6,546 nt of DNA, taken from NCBI GenBank assembly GCA_036568605.1, contig DATCSE010000023.1, positions 1 to 6,546 on the forward strand, written 5' to 3'. The translations under genes were made by a program, and so were the position numbers. A model generated the notes under the pieces. That model had not been told where the DNA came from and ran no database searches. It was given only the letters and a program-made list of their open reading frames with translations. Shown here piece by piece: positions 1 to 6,546 of the stretch (within the stretch, counting starts at the first letter, position 1; each line of letters begins with the position of its first letter). The stretch is from DATCSE01 sp036568605 (GTDB taxonomy: Bacteria; Pseudomonadota; Gammaproteobacteria; Burkholderiales; Burkholderiaceae_C).

Positions 1-30
1 TCTCCCTCTGGGAGAGGGTTAGGGTGAGGG
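1..30. repeat. Dispersed intergenic repeat with nested hairpins, truncated by the window edge
   Basis: Read on the minus strand this contains CCCTCACCCTAACCCTCTCC, which I recognise from memory as a widespread short intergenic repeat in Xanthomonadaceae, Burkholderiales and relatives. Two mutually exclusive stems overlap: TCTCCC (1-6) with GGGAGA (10-15), and CCCTCT (4-9) with AGAGGG (13-18), each six pairs with a three-base loop. The element probably continues left of the window. Its position directly behind a gene's 3' end is typical for such repeats. Confidence 0.65.
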
Positions 31-43
31 CCGCGCGCCGCGG
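31..43. other. Small GC hairpin just behind the macroglobulin stop codon
   Basis: CCGCG (31-35) and CGCGG (39-43) form a perfect five-pair stem with a three-base loop, starting two bases after the TGA at 46-48 on the minus strand. No T-run follows, so it is not a standard intrinsic terminator. It could help end transcription or protect the 3' end, or be chance in GC-rich DNA. Confidence 0.35.
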
Positions 44-45
44 TC

Positions 46-3000
46 TCACGGCCCCACCTCCACCGCCGCATTCGGCGCCTCGCCGAAACTCTCCGGCGCA
101 TACATCGCCTCGACGCGCGTCGGCGGCAGCGCGAACGTGCCGGGGTTGTTCAGCCGCACGGTGTACTCGATCACGTGCTTGCCGCGCGGCAGGTACTCGT
201 AGTAGCTGCGGAACGCCTCGAAGGTCCGCTCCTCGTACGCCGGCCAGGCGCTGCCCGAGCGCTTCTCGGTCGAGGTGGCGATGGCCGAGTCGCGGCCCAG
301 GCCGGAGCCGAGGATGGTCGCGCCGCCCGGGATCGGATCGCTGACGACGACCCAGGTCATGTCGCTCGGCGCCTCGATCTCCAAGTGCACGCGCACGACA
401 TCGCCGCGCGACCACCGCGCCTTGTCCTTCTGCTCGACCGCCGCCACGTTGCGCGCCACGCTGTAGCCGGCGCGGATCGGCGCCTTCAGCGGCACCGCGG
501 CGAGGCTTTGCACCGTGAGCCACGGCTTGCCGCTGCCTTCCTGCACGACGTTCAGCGTGCCGGCGCCGGTCGGCCACGCGAGCTTGACGAGACCGCCGTC
601 CGCGCTCTTGCCCCAGTCGATCGCGGCCGACTTGTCGCCGACGTTCGCGACCGTGCGCCCGGCGATCTTCGCCGACTCGAACTTCGCCGCGAACTTGTCG
701 AGCGCGAGCGAGCCCCACAGGTTCGCGGTCGTCGTCAGCCACGCACCGTTGCGCTGGCGGCTCAAGCTGCCGACGACCATGCGCGGCAGGTCGTCGCGCC
801 AGCTCGGATCGTCGAGCACCGCGAGGATCAGCCTCGCGGCGTTCGCATCGGCGCTGTCCATCAGCCACCACCAGAAGTCGTCGTCCTCGTTGCTGAACTT
901 CAGCGTGGTGCCGGCGTAGGTCAGGCGGCTGCGCAGGATCTGGTTCGCTTCCTCGAGGCGCTTGTCGCGGTTGGGCACGCCGTCGATTCGCTTCAGGATG
1001 CCGAGCCAGTCGATCACCGCGGCGGTGGGCCAGAGGTTGGGCGTCGCGTTGATCGAACCCAGCATCTTCGGCTGTGCTCGACCGTAGCGCGCGAGTGCCT
1101 CGATCGCGGCGAGCTTGCGCACGTCCAGGTCGTTCTTCGGCGACCAGAACTTGCGTTCGATGCGGCCTTCGACGAACGCGGTCAGGCCGTCCAGCATCGC
1201 GTCGCGCGCCGGCGCGGGCAGCTCGAAGCCGGCCTCGTGGGTCGCGGCGAGCACGTACGCGGTGAGCCGGTCGCTGCCGCGCGGGCCGTCGTCGGCGCGC
1301 GGCGGGAAGTAGCTCGCGAGGCCGTCGCTGTCGAGGTAGGTCGGCAGCGCGTTCGCGACCGCGGCCCACAGCTTCGCGTCTTTCAGGCCCACCGACTTCG
1401 AGGTCTTCTGCTCGAGGCAGATGAACGGGTAGCTCTCGAAGTAGCGGCGCATGCCCGGCAGCGCGCCGGTCAGCCTGGGCTGCACGCCGATCGCGAGGCC
1501 GCCGCGCTTGATGCTGCTCGCGGCATCGCCATTCGCCACGCCCGCTATCGCCAGCGCATCGGCCGGCGCCGCGACCGGCAGCGCGACGGGGCCATCGAGC
1601 TGCTGCAGCGTCGCCTGCATCACGCGCACCGGCACCGCCGGCGACACGAGCTGCGTGATCTTGAGCCTGTCCTTCGCGGCGCCGCCGCCGAGCTCCTCGG
1701 CCGACGCCTCCCAGGCGATGCTGAACGCGTCGGCCGGCACGTCCACCGGCCAGATCAGCTCCTTCGCGCTGCCCGCCGCGACACTGACCTCCTGCGGTGC
1801 GAGCTGGAGCGGCGTGCGCGCGATATCGGTCCCGGTGGCGCTCGCGTTGGCGTTCACGGTGCCCTGCAGCGCCGCGCGCACTTTCATCTCGCGCGCGGTC
1901 GTGTTGCGCACGGTCAGCATCGCGCTGTAGCGGTCGCCGTCGCGCACCAGCGGCGGCAGCCCGGAGAGCATCTGCAGGTCCTGCGTCACGCGGATGCTGG
2001 TGCTGCCGGTGCCGAACTGCTGCGTGCCGGCGTCGGCGATCGCGACCAGGCGGAAGCTGGTCAGCGAATCGTTCAGCGGGATCTCCAGCGTTGCCTCGCC
2101 GTTCGCATCCAGCGCGACGTTGGGCTTCCAGAGCAACAGCGTGTCGAACAGCTCGCGCGTGCTGCCGCGCCCGCCGCCGCCGCCGGCGGCCACCGCCTTA
2201 CGGCCGTAGTGGCGCCGGCCGATGATCTCGCTCTGCGCGGTGCTGGTCTCCACTCCCCAGGCGCGCGGCTGGATCATCGTGTTCAGCAGGTCCCAGGTGT
2301 CGTTGTTGCGCAGCGCGAGCAGCCCTTCGTCGACCGCGGCGAACGCGACCTCGGTGCCGGCCAGCGGCTTGCCGTCGAAGCTCACCTTGACCTTCGCGAT
2401 CGCCTTGCCGCGCACCGCGTACTGCGGCTTGTCGCTGGTCACCGCGACCTTCAGCTCGTGCGCCGCGATGCCGACCTTGAGCTGCGCAACGCCGAGCTTG
2501 AACGACGGCTTGCTCAGATCGACCATCGCGGTCGGCGCCTGGTACTCGCGCCCTTCGTACCAGAACGAGCGTATCCAGTTCAGCGGCTCCTTCCAGCCCC
2601 AGGTGAAGAACGAATACCACGGCACCTCGCGGATGCGTCCGCGCAGCGCGAGCACGCTGACGTACACGTTCGGGCCCCAGGTCTTTTCGATCTTGAGCTC
2701 GACCGTCGGGTCGTCGCCGCGCAGCGTGATCACGCGCGTGTCGATGACGCCCTCGCGCTCGACCGCGACCAGCGCGGTCGCTTCGCGGAACGGCATGCGC
2801 ACCTGCAGCTTCGCGGTCTCGCCGGGCTCGTAGCGCTTCTTCTCGGGCAGCACGTCGATGCGGTCGTCGTTGTCCTGCGCGAACCAGAGCTCGCCTTGTT
2901 TCGTGACCCAGACGCTGGCCGCCGCTTGCGCGACGTGGCCGTTCGCATCCTGGCCGCTGGCGATCAGCTCGACCTGGCCCGCGGTGTTCAGCTCGGCCTC

Positions 3001-5982
3001 GCACAGCAGCAGGCCGCGGTCGTCGGTCGCGCCGCTGCACAGGCTGCCGAGGTCTTTCACCTCCGTGCGGTTGTCGTACGCATAGAAGCCGCCCACCATG
3101 CGCTTGCGCGTGCTGATGATCTGTGAGAGCCGGCCGCGCACCTCGACCTTCTGGCCCTTGAGCGGCTTGCCCGCCGTGTCCAGCGCGAGCGCGGTGAACT
3201 TGACCTTGCCGCGCGTGCTCGCCCACGAGCCGGTGCGCACGCCCAGCACGACCGCGCTGGGCCACACCGGCACCGCGGTCGCGACCGTCTGCACCTCGCC
3301 GTTCGGGTCGTTGTAGGTGACCTCGGCGCTGATCTCGCCGGGCCGCGTGAGCTTGGGCAGGTCCTTCAGCGTGAAGCTCGCGGCGCCGTTCTTGTCGGTG
3401 GTCAGCGGCAGCTTGTCGGCGACGAGCTTGCCGTCGCGCGCATCGGGGCTGGTCTCGCTGTCCTCGTCGGCGCCGCTGCTGCCCGCGGCCTTGCTGACGT
3501 CGCGCGGCGGGTCGAACGAGAACTCGTCGTAGCCCGGGAAGCTCGCGCTGCGCGTCCGCAGCAGCGCGCTCGCGCGGGCCGCGGCGTTCGCCATCGCACC
3601 GCCCGAGTAGTAGTTGAGCTGCAGCTCCAGCGGCAGCGTGCCGGGCGCGACCGCGACCGCCTTCGGGCCGCTGAGCTTCGCATCGACCAGCGGCAGGCGG
3701 AACTCCTCGACGCGGAAGTTCGCACTGGGCCAGCTCGTGCGGCGCCGTTCGTTCGCACTCTCGCGTTCAAGCACGACGTTGTAGATGCCGAGCTTCGCGG
3801 CGGCCGGGATGTTCCAGGTGTTGACCGCTGTGCGCTGACCGGCGCTCCATTGCAGCGGCTGCACGAACTCCTGGCCGGTGCCTTCGTGCACGATCTTCAG
3901 CCGCGTCGGCAGGTCTTCCGGCTTTGCGCTCGCGAGGCCGGCCGAGGTCTCGACGCGGAAGAAGTGCTTCATCGAGACCGTCTCGCCGGCGCGGAACAGG
4001 CTGCGGTCCAGCACGGTCGCGGCACGCGCATCGGGCTCGGCGCCACGACCGGTCGGGACGTTGAAGCGCCACGACTCGATGCCCTTCTGCCAGCCGCTGA
4101 AGACAAACGCGGTGTCGACGACACCCTTCTCATCGGTCTTGCGGGCCGTGACGAACAGCCCCGATTCGCCGCCGTCTTCGCCGATGCCACAGCGGCCGTC
4201 GTCGATCTCGAGGGCCTGCGCGGCGCGTGCCAGGCCTTGCGCGTCGGTGGTGCCGGACCACAGCGCCTTGCCGCGACAGTCGTTGATCGTCACGGCCGCG
4301 CCTTCGACCGGCTTGCCGCGGTCCAGCGTCGTGACCCAGACGAGGCTGTTCTCGCGCCCATGCTTGAAGTGCACGCCCAGGTTCGTGACCAGCACGCCGG
4401 TGCGCACGTACATGGGCGCAGCCTTGTCGAGCAGCGACTGGCCGAGCCGCGCCGATTCGATCTCGACGACCTGGTAGCCCGGCTGCGCGAACGGGATGCC
4501 GACGACCTCGAACGGACGCGGGTCGCCGCCATTCAGCTGCGGCAGATCGAGCGCGCTCGCACCGGCCTCGCTCTTCAGCAGCGAGACCTCGCGCGTCGCG
4601 ATGCGCCGCTCGACGCGCCGCTTGATCGGGCGGCCGCGCGCATCGGTATCGGACTCGGTCGTGTACCACTGGCTTTCGGGCAGACCGAGCTCGCGCGCGG
4701 TGAGCTGGCTCTCGTGCCAGCGGCGCAGCTTGTTGAACCACGCGAGGATCTCGGCATCGCTGCCCAGCTTCTTCACGCGCACTTTGCCGCCGGTCGATGC
4801 CGGCCGCAGATCGCCTTGCACGTGGCGGAGCGTGACCGGCAGCATCGCATCGGCATTCAGCTCGACGACGCCGAACGGCGCGGCGGCGAACTTCGCGATC
4901 GGCGGCGCGTCGCCGGTCGCGACCTTCAGCGGGAAGCTGCCGGCGTTCGCGAGCGCGCGGCCCGCACCGTCCTTCAGCCCGGCGGGCAGTTCGATCGCGA
5001 AGCTCGCGTTCTCCGGCAGCGGCTTCGGGAACGTGACGGCGCTGACCTCCTCGGACTTGTCGTCCTTGTCGAACACCGGTGCCAGCGCGTCGCCGCCGGC
5101 CGCGGGCTTCAGGCGCACGCGTGTGGCCAGCTCGCGCGAGATCGGCGACGAGAAACGCAAGGTCATCGGCCGGATCGGCAGGCACGGCGCGTTCGCGCGC
5201 TCGCGCTCGCAGCTGAACTCGGCGGTGAACGCCGGCCGCACCGTGAAGCGCAGCGTCTGCTCGACGCTGGTCGCGATCTTCGGGTTCGCGGCGGCCGCGA
5301 TGCCGCGGCCCCACACCAGGCGCATCGCCGCACCGTTCGGCAGCGGACGCTGGCAGGCGAGGATCAGCGTGCGCTCGATGATGGGCTTGTCGGTGATGCG
5401 GCGCGCCTTCAGCAGCTCGTCGCGCGCGCTGCCGGCAATCACGTGCACCGGGATGCGCTCGCCCAGGCCGTCGGCCTCGCACCACGCGTTGGCGAGCACG
5501 GTGCTCTCGACCGCCGGGCCGCTCAACCGCAGCAGGAAGTACTGCTCCTCCTCGATGGCTGCGCCGCTGTACGGCTGGTTCGAGACGATCGCCGGCCCGC
5601 CGGTGTTGAAGCTGTATTCGGTCGCACCGGTCAGCGGACCGGCGCCCTTCGTGCCTTCGGCCGGCTTCCAGTCGGCCTTGAGCTTCAGCGTGCAGCGCGT
5701 GCCAGGCGGCAGCGGCTCGCGGAAGTCGTAGAGCCAGACCTTGTCGGTGGCCCAGCGCCCGCCGCCGGCTGGCGTGAGGCCCTGGCACGTGAGGCTCATC
5801 GGGTCGGGCAGCCGCAGATCGCCCAGCGGCACGACGCTGTCGGAGAACTTGACCGTGACCTGGCGCACCTGCGCGACTTCGCCCTGCGGGCTGACGCTGA
5901 CGATGCTCGCCGCACGGGCGCGTTGCTGAGCTCCAAGCGCACACAGCACGGCCACCACGGCCGCGACCATCCACCGTTGCAT
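46..5982 (-). CDS. Exported bacterial alpha-2-macroglobulin with intact thioester (YfhM-like protease trap)
   Basis: Predicted periplasmic protease inhibitor of the alpha-2-macroglobulin family, 1978 residues. Residues 1-24 form a signal peptide (hydrophobic core 5-18, Ala-Arg-Ala cleavage site before Ala25). Cys14 lacks a lipobox, so signal peptidase I cleavage and a soluble protein are expected, unlike lipoprotein YfhM of E. coli. Reading along: beta-sandwich-like modules at about 25-360; an MG1-like region to about 640; MG2 with LDRSLFRAGETV at 658-669; further MG domains, including YEPGETAKLQV at 1051-1061 and AVDEGLLAL at 1216-1224; a basic, glycine-rich bait candidate at about 1243-1280; the alpha-2-macroglobulin core starting LFDTLLLWKP at 1278-1287; the thioester Cys1522-Leu-Glu-Gln1525 followed by a helical thioester domain; and a C-terminal MG10-like domain from about 1840 containing RVEAMYAPESFGEAPN. 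E. coli YfhM is about 1650 residues with its thioester near 1187, so the extra length is all N-terminal of the thioester. ATG at 5982 is chosen for its GAGGAG site and intact signal peptide. The family call is very secure; domain borders are approximate. Confidence 0.95.
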   Translation of the reverse strand: MQRWMVAAVVAVLCALGAQQRARAASIVSVSPQGEVAQVRQVTVKFSDSVVPLGDLRLPDPMSLTCQGLTPAGGGRWATDKVWLYDFREPLPPGTRCTLKLKADWKPAEGTKGAGPLTGATEYSFNTGGPAIVSNQPYSGAAIEEEQYFLLRLSGPAVESTVLANAWCEADGLGERIPVHVIAGSARDELLKARRITDKPIIERTLILACQRPLPNGAAMRLVWGRGIAAAANPKIATSVEQTLRFTVRPAFTAEFSCERERANAPCLPIRPMTLRFSSPISRELATRVRLKPAAGGDALAPVFDKDDKSEEVSAVTFPKPLPENASFAIELPAGLKDGAGRALANAGSFPLKVATGDAPPIAKFAAAPFGVVELNADAMLPVTLRHVQGDLRPASTGGKVRVKKLGSDAEILAWFNKLRRWHESQLTARELGLPESQWYTTESDTDARGRPIKRRVERRIATREVSLLKSEAGASALDLPQLNGGDPRPFEVVGIPFAQPGYQVVEIESARLGQSLLDKAAPMYVRTGVLVTNLGVHFKHGRENSLVWVTTLDRGKPVEGAAVTINDCRGKALWSGTTDAQGLARAAQALEIDDGRCGIGEDGGESGLFVTARKTDEKGVVDTAFVFSGWQKGIESWRFNVPTGRGAEPDARAATVLDRSLFRAGETVSMKHFFRVETSAGLASAKPEDLPTRLKIVHEGTGQEFVQPLQWSAGQRTAVNTWNIPAAAKLGIYNVVLERESANERRRTSWPSANFRVEEFRLPLVDAKLSGPKAVAVAPGTLPLELQLNYYSGGAMANAAARASALLRTRSASFPGYDEFSFDPPRDVSKAAGSSGADEDSETSPDARDGKLVADKLPLTTDKNGAASFTLKDLPKLTRPGEISAEVTYNDPNGEVQTVATAVPVWPSAVVLGVRTGSWASTRGKVKFTALALDTAGKPLKGQKVEVRGRLSQIISTRKRMVGGFYAYDNRTEVKDLGSLCSGATDDRGLLLCEAELNTAGQVELIASGQDANGHVAQAAASVWVTKQGELWFAQDNDDRIDVLPEKKRYEPGETAKLQVRMPFREATALVAVEREGVIDTRVITLRGDDPTVELKIEKTWGPNVYVSVLALRGRIREVPWYSFFTWGWKEPLNWIRSFWYEGREYQAPTAMVDLSKPSFKLGVAQLKVGIAAHELKVAVTSDKPQYAVRGKAIAKVKVSFDGKPLAGTEVAFAAVDEGLLALRNNDTWDLLNTMIQPRAWGVETSTAQSEIIGRRHYGRKAVAAGGGGGRGSTRELFDTLLLWKPNVALDANGEATLEIPLNDSLTSFRLVAIADAGTQQFGTGSTSIRVTQDLQMLSGLPPLVRDGDRYSAMLTVRNTTAREMKVRAALQGTVNANASATGTDIARTPLQLAPQEVSVAAGSAKELIWPVDVPADAFSIAWEASAEELGGGAAKDRLKITQLVSPAVPVRVMQATLQQLDGPVALPVAAPADALAIAGVANGDAASSIKRGGLAIGVQPRLTGALPGMRRYFESYPFICLEQKTSKSVGLKDAKLWAAVANALPTYLDSDGLASYFPPRADDGPRGSDRLTAYVLAATHEAGFELPAPARDAMLDGLTAFVEGRIERKFWSPKNDLDVRKLAAIEALARYGRAQPKMLGSINATPNLWPTAAVIDWLGILKRIDGVPNRDKRLEEANQILRSRLTYAGTTLKFSNEDDDFWWWLMDSADANAARLILAVLDDPSWRDDLPRMVVGSLSRQRNGAWLTTTANLWGSLALDKFAAKFESAKIAGRTVANVGDKSAAIDWGKSADGGLVKLAWPTGAGTLNVVQEGSGKPWLTVQSLAAVPLKAPIRAGYSVARNVAAVEQKDKARWSRGDVVRVHLEIEAPSDMTWVVVSDPIPGGATILGSGLGRDSAIATSTEKRSGSAWPAYEERTFEAFRSYYEYLPRGKHVIEYTVRLNNPGTFALPPTRVEAMYAPESFGEAPNAAVEVGP

Positions 5983-5987
5983 CCCGA

Positions 5988-5993
5988 CTCCTC
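5988..5993 (-). promoter_or_regulatory. Strong Shine-Dalgarno site of the macroglobulin gene
   Basis: On the minus strand GAGGAG lies five bases before the ATG at 5980-5982, a near-ideal anti-16S match and spacing. It decides the start: the next in-frame Met (codon 5, 5968-5970) has no comparable site and would shorten the positively charged start of the signal peptide. No clear sigma-70 promoter can be named upstream. The short AT-richer patch at 5998-6007 is too close to the site to be more than a leader. Confidence 0.8.
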
Positions 5994-6034
5994 GCCGTTG
6001 TATTTGGCGGCGAGTCTACTCAGCGCCTGCGACA

Positions 6035-6128
6035 CCGTTCGCCCTGAGCTTGTCGAAAGGGCCCGCCCCTCACTGAGGCTTCGACGAGCCTGTCCTCAGC
6101 TTGTCGAAGGGCTCAGCCGGAACAGGCT
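6035..6128. repeat. Three-copy intergenic repeat of the CTTCGACAAGCTCAG type, able to fold alternatively
   Basis: Copy A (6044-6057) reads CTGAGCTTGTCGAA. Copy C (6095-6108) reads CTCAGCTTGTCGAA. Copy B (6080-6089), TTCGACGAGC, is the same core inverted. B and C form a hairpin: CTTCGACGAGC (6079-6089) opposite GCTTGTCGAAG (6099-6109), ten Watson-Crick pairs and one G-T, with a nine-base loop; an outer CTGAG/CTCAG stem (6073-6077 with 6112-6116) extends it. Copy A has its own short GCCCT/AGGGC stem (6041-6045 with 6058-6062) and could instead pair with B. A further option pairs AGCCTGT (6087-6093) with ACAGGCT (6122-6128). I recognise this core from memory as a dispersed intergenic repeat in many proteobacterial genomes. 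It lies between two codirectional genes and 30 bases behind the upstream stop. No T-run follows it in the direction of transcription, so a classical intrinsic terminator is not supported. Confidence 0.75.
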
Positions 6129-6145
6129 TTGTATCGTTTCCGCAT

Positions 6146-6546
6146 TCAGCGGAACTGCTTCAGGTCGGCTTCCCGTTGCCTGCGCTGGATCTCGACATCA
6201 CGCAGCCGCGCGTCGATCACCGACGCATCGATGAAATCGACCGCGCCGCTGCCGCCGCCCCGCGCGCGGCGCTGACCGCCGCGCAGGCGGTCGGCCGCGC
6301 CGGTCAGGTCGCCGAGCGCGACGCGCGATTCGGCATCGGCGCGGATCGCGCGCAGCGGCTGGCCCAGCCGCTCCTGGATCTGGCTCAGCGCCGTCCACGC
6401 GAGCGAATCGAGCGGGTGCGTCGCGACCCAGGTCTGCAGATCCGAGGCCCGCTGCTGCAGCGTCGGATCGGCGCTGACGCCGGCCGGCGCAAGTGCAAGC
6501 GCGGCCTGCGCCTCGAGCAGCAGCACCGGACGCGAGTTGTCGTTCG
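6146..6546 (-). CDS. C-terminal part of a probable M48-family (BepA/YfgC-like) metallopeptidase, cut by the window edge
   Basis: The frame is open from the right edge to the TGA at 6146-6148, giving 132 visible codons; the start and most of the protein lie outside. The GTG at 6524-6526 is an internal valine, since the frame continues upstream as NDNSRPVLLLEAQ. The fragment is helical and TPR-like: RPVLLLEAQAALAL, then a segment with Pro-Leu-Asp-Ser-Leu-Ala-Trp, then a stretch with regular Ala/Leu spacing typical of a tetratricopeptide pair. It ends in DFIDASVIDARLRDVE and a charged tail. This ending matches my memory of M48 metalloproteases with C-terminal TPRs in Burkholderiales, periplasmic enzymes related to BepA, which handles misassembled outer-membrane proteins. 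The HEXXH zinc motif is not in the window, so the protease assignment rests on the tail alone. Another TPR protein is possible. The gene is codirectional with the macroglobulin gene and 163 bases upstream of it. Confidence 0.65.
   Translation of the reverse strand, partial: NDNSRPVLLLEAQAALALAPAGVSADPTLQQRASDLQTWVATHPLDSLAWTALSQIQERLGQPLRAIRADAESRVALGDLTGAADRLRGGQRRARGGGSGAVDFIDASVIDARLRDVEIQRRQREADLKQFR

Noticed and set aside
861..894. Acidic-aromatic stretch EDDDFWWWL (residues 1699-1707) as a special binding motif
   Set aside because: It aligns in position with the helical repeat of the thioester domain (the YfhM segment containing LWLGDYGSS) and is followed by normal toroid helices, so it is probably a family feature.
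2170..2190. GCC-triplet tract that might be a simple-sequence repeat used for phase variation
   Set aside because: The unit is three bases and encodes the in-frame glycine run 1267-1271, so length changes would not switch the frame; the tract is also short.
175..3126. 983-codon open frame on the plus strand opposite the macroglobulin gene
   Set aside because: Its product is a low-quality mix of Arg, Ala, His, Leu and Asp with no domain, as expected from the antisense of a high-GC gene with few stops. The minus-strand frame has clear family motifs throughout.
2198..3265. 355-codon minus-strand frame inside the macroglobulin gene
   Set aside because: Frame-shifted shadow with a composition unlike a folded protein; the main frame is uninterrupted, so there is no sign of a real frameshift.
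4130..5974. 614-codon minus-strand frame overlapping the N-terminal part of the macroglobulin
   Set aside because: Out-of-frame shadow rich in Arg/Ala, lacking a ribosome-binding site and motifs; the overlapping frame has a signal peptide and the family domains.
6073..6116. Hairpin as an intrinsic terminator of the upstream gene
   Set aside because: No T-run follows the stem on the minus strand (the next bases are GC-rich), and the sequence belongs to a dispersed repeat type.
3850..6234. 794-codon plus-strand frame running across the intergenic gap into the upstream gene
   Set aside because: Same antisense composition; it crosses the repeat and the ends of two genuine minus-strand genes and has no recognisable domain.

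Overview
The window is high-GC (roughly two thirds G+C by eye) and looks like chromosomal DNA of a proteobacterium. A Betaproteobacterium of the Burkholderiales is most likely. The reasons are the form of the large alpha-2-macroglobulin, the C-terminus of the neighbouring M48-type protein, and two kinds of short dispersed intergenic repeat that I recognise from such genomes. The assignment is inference. Nothing here marks a plasmid, phage or transposon.

Layout: every gene reads on the minus strand, so transcription runs right to left. At the right edge (6146-6546) lies the C-terminal part of a protein that I read as an M48-family (BepA/YfgC-like) periplasmic metallopeptidase; its N-terminus and catalytic domain lie outside the window. 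Next is a 163-base gap (5983-6145) holding a three-copy inverted/direct repeat that can fold in several ways, followed by a leader with a strong ribosome-binding site. A single very long gene (46-5982, 1978 codons) then fills about 90% of the window. It encodes an exported bacterial alpha-2-macroglobulin with an intact thioester motif (CLEQ, Cys1522). The last 45 bases on the left hold a small GC hairpin just behind the stop codon and part of a second dispersed repeat, cut by the window edge.

How the parts fit: the large protein is a predicted periplasmic protease trap. A protease cuts the flexible bait segment, the protein changes shape, and the buried thioester captures the attacker. In E. 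coli the thioester-bearing homologue YfhM is encoded next to pbpC (penicillin-binding protein 1C). Any such partner here would lie to the left, outside the window. The upstream neighbour is probably an envelope protease, but a functional link to the trap is only a guess.

I see no convincing new system. The main points of interest are features of the macroglobulin (length, lack of a lipid anchor, cysteine layout, bait, insertions) and the intergenic repeats. The long reading frames on the opposite strand and in other minus-strand frames are judged to be high-GC shadows.
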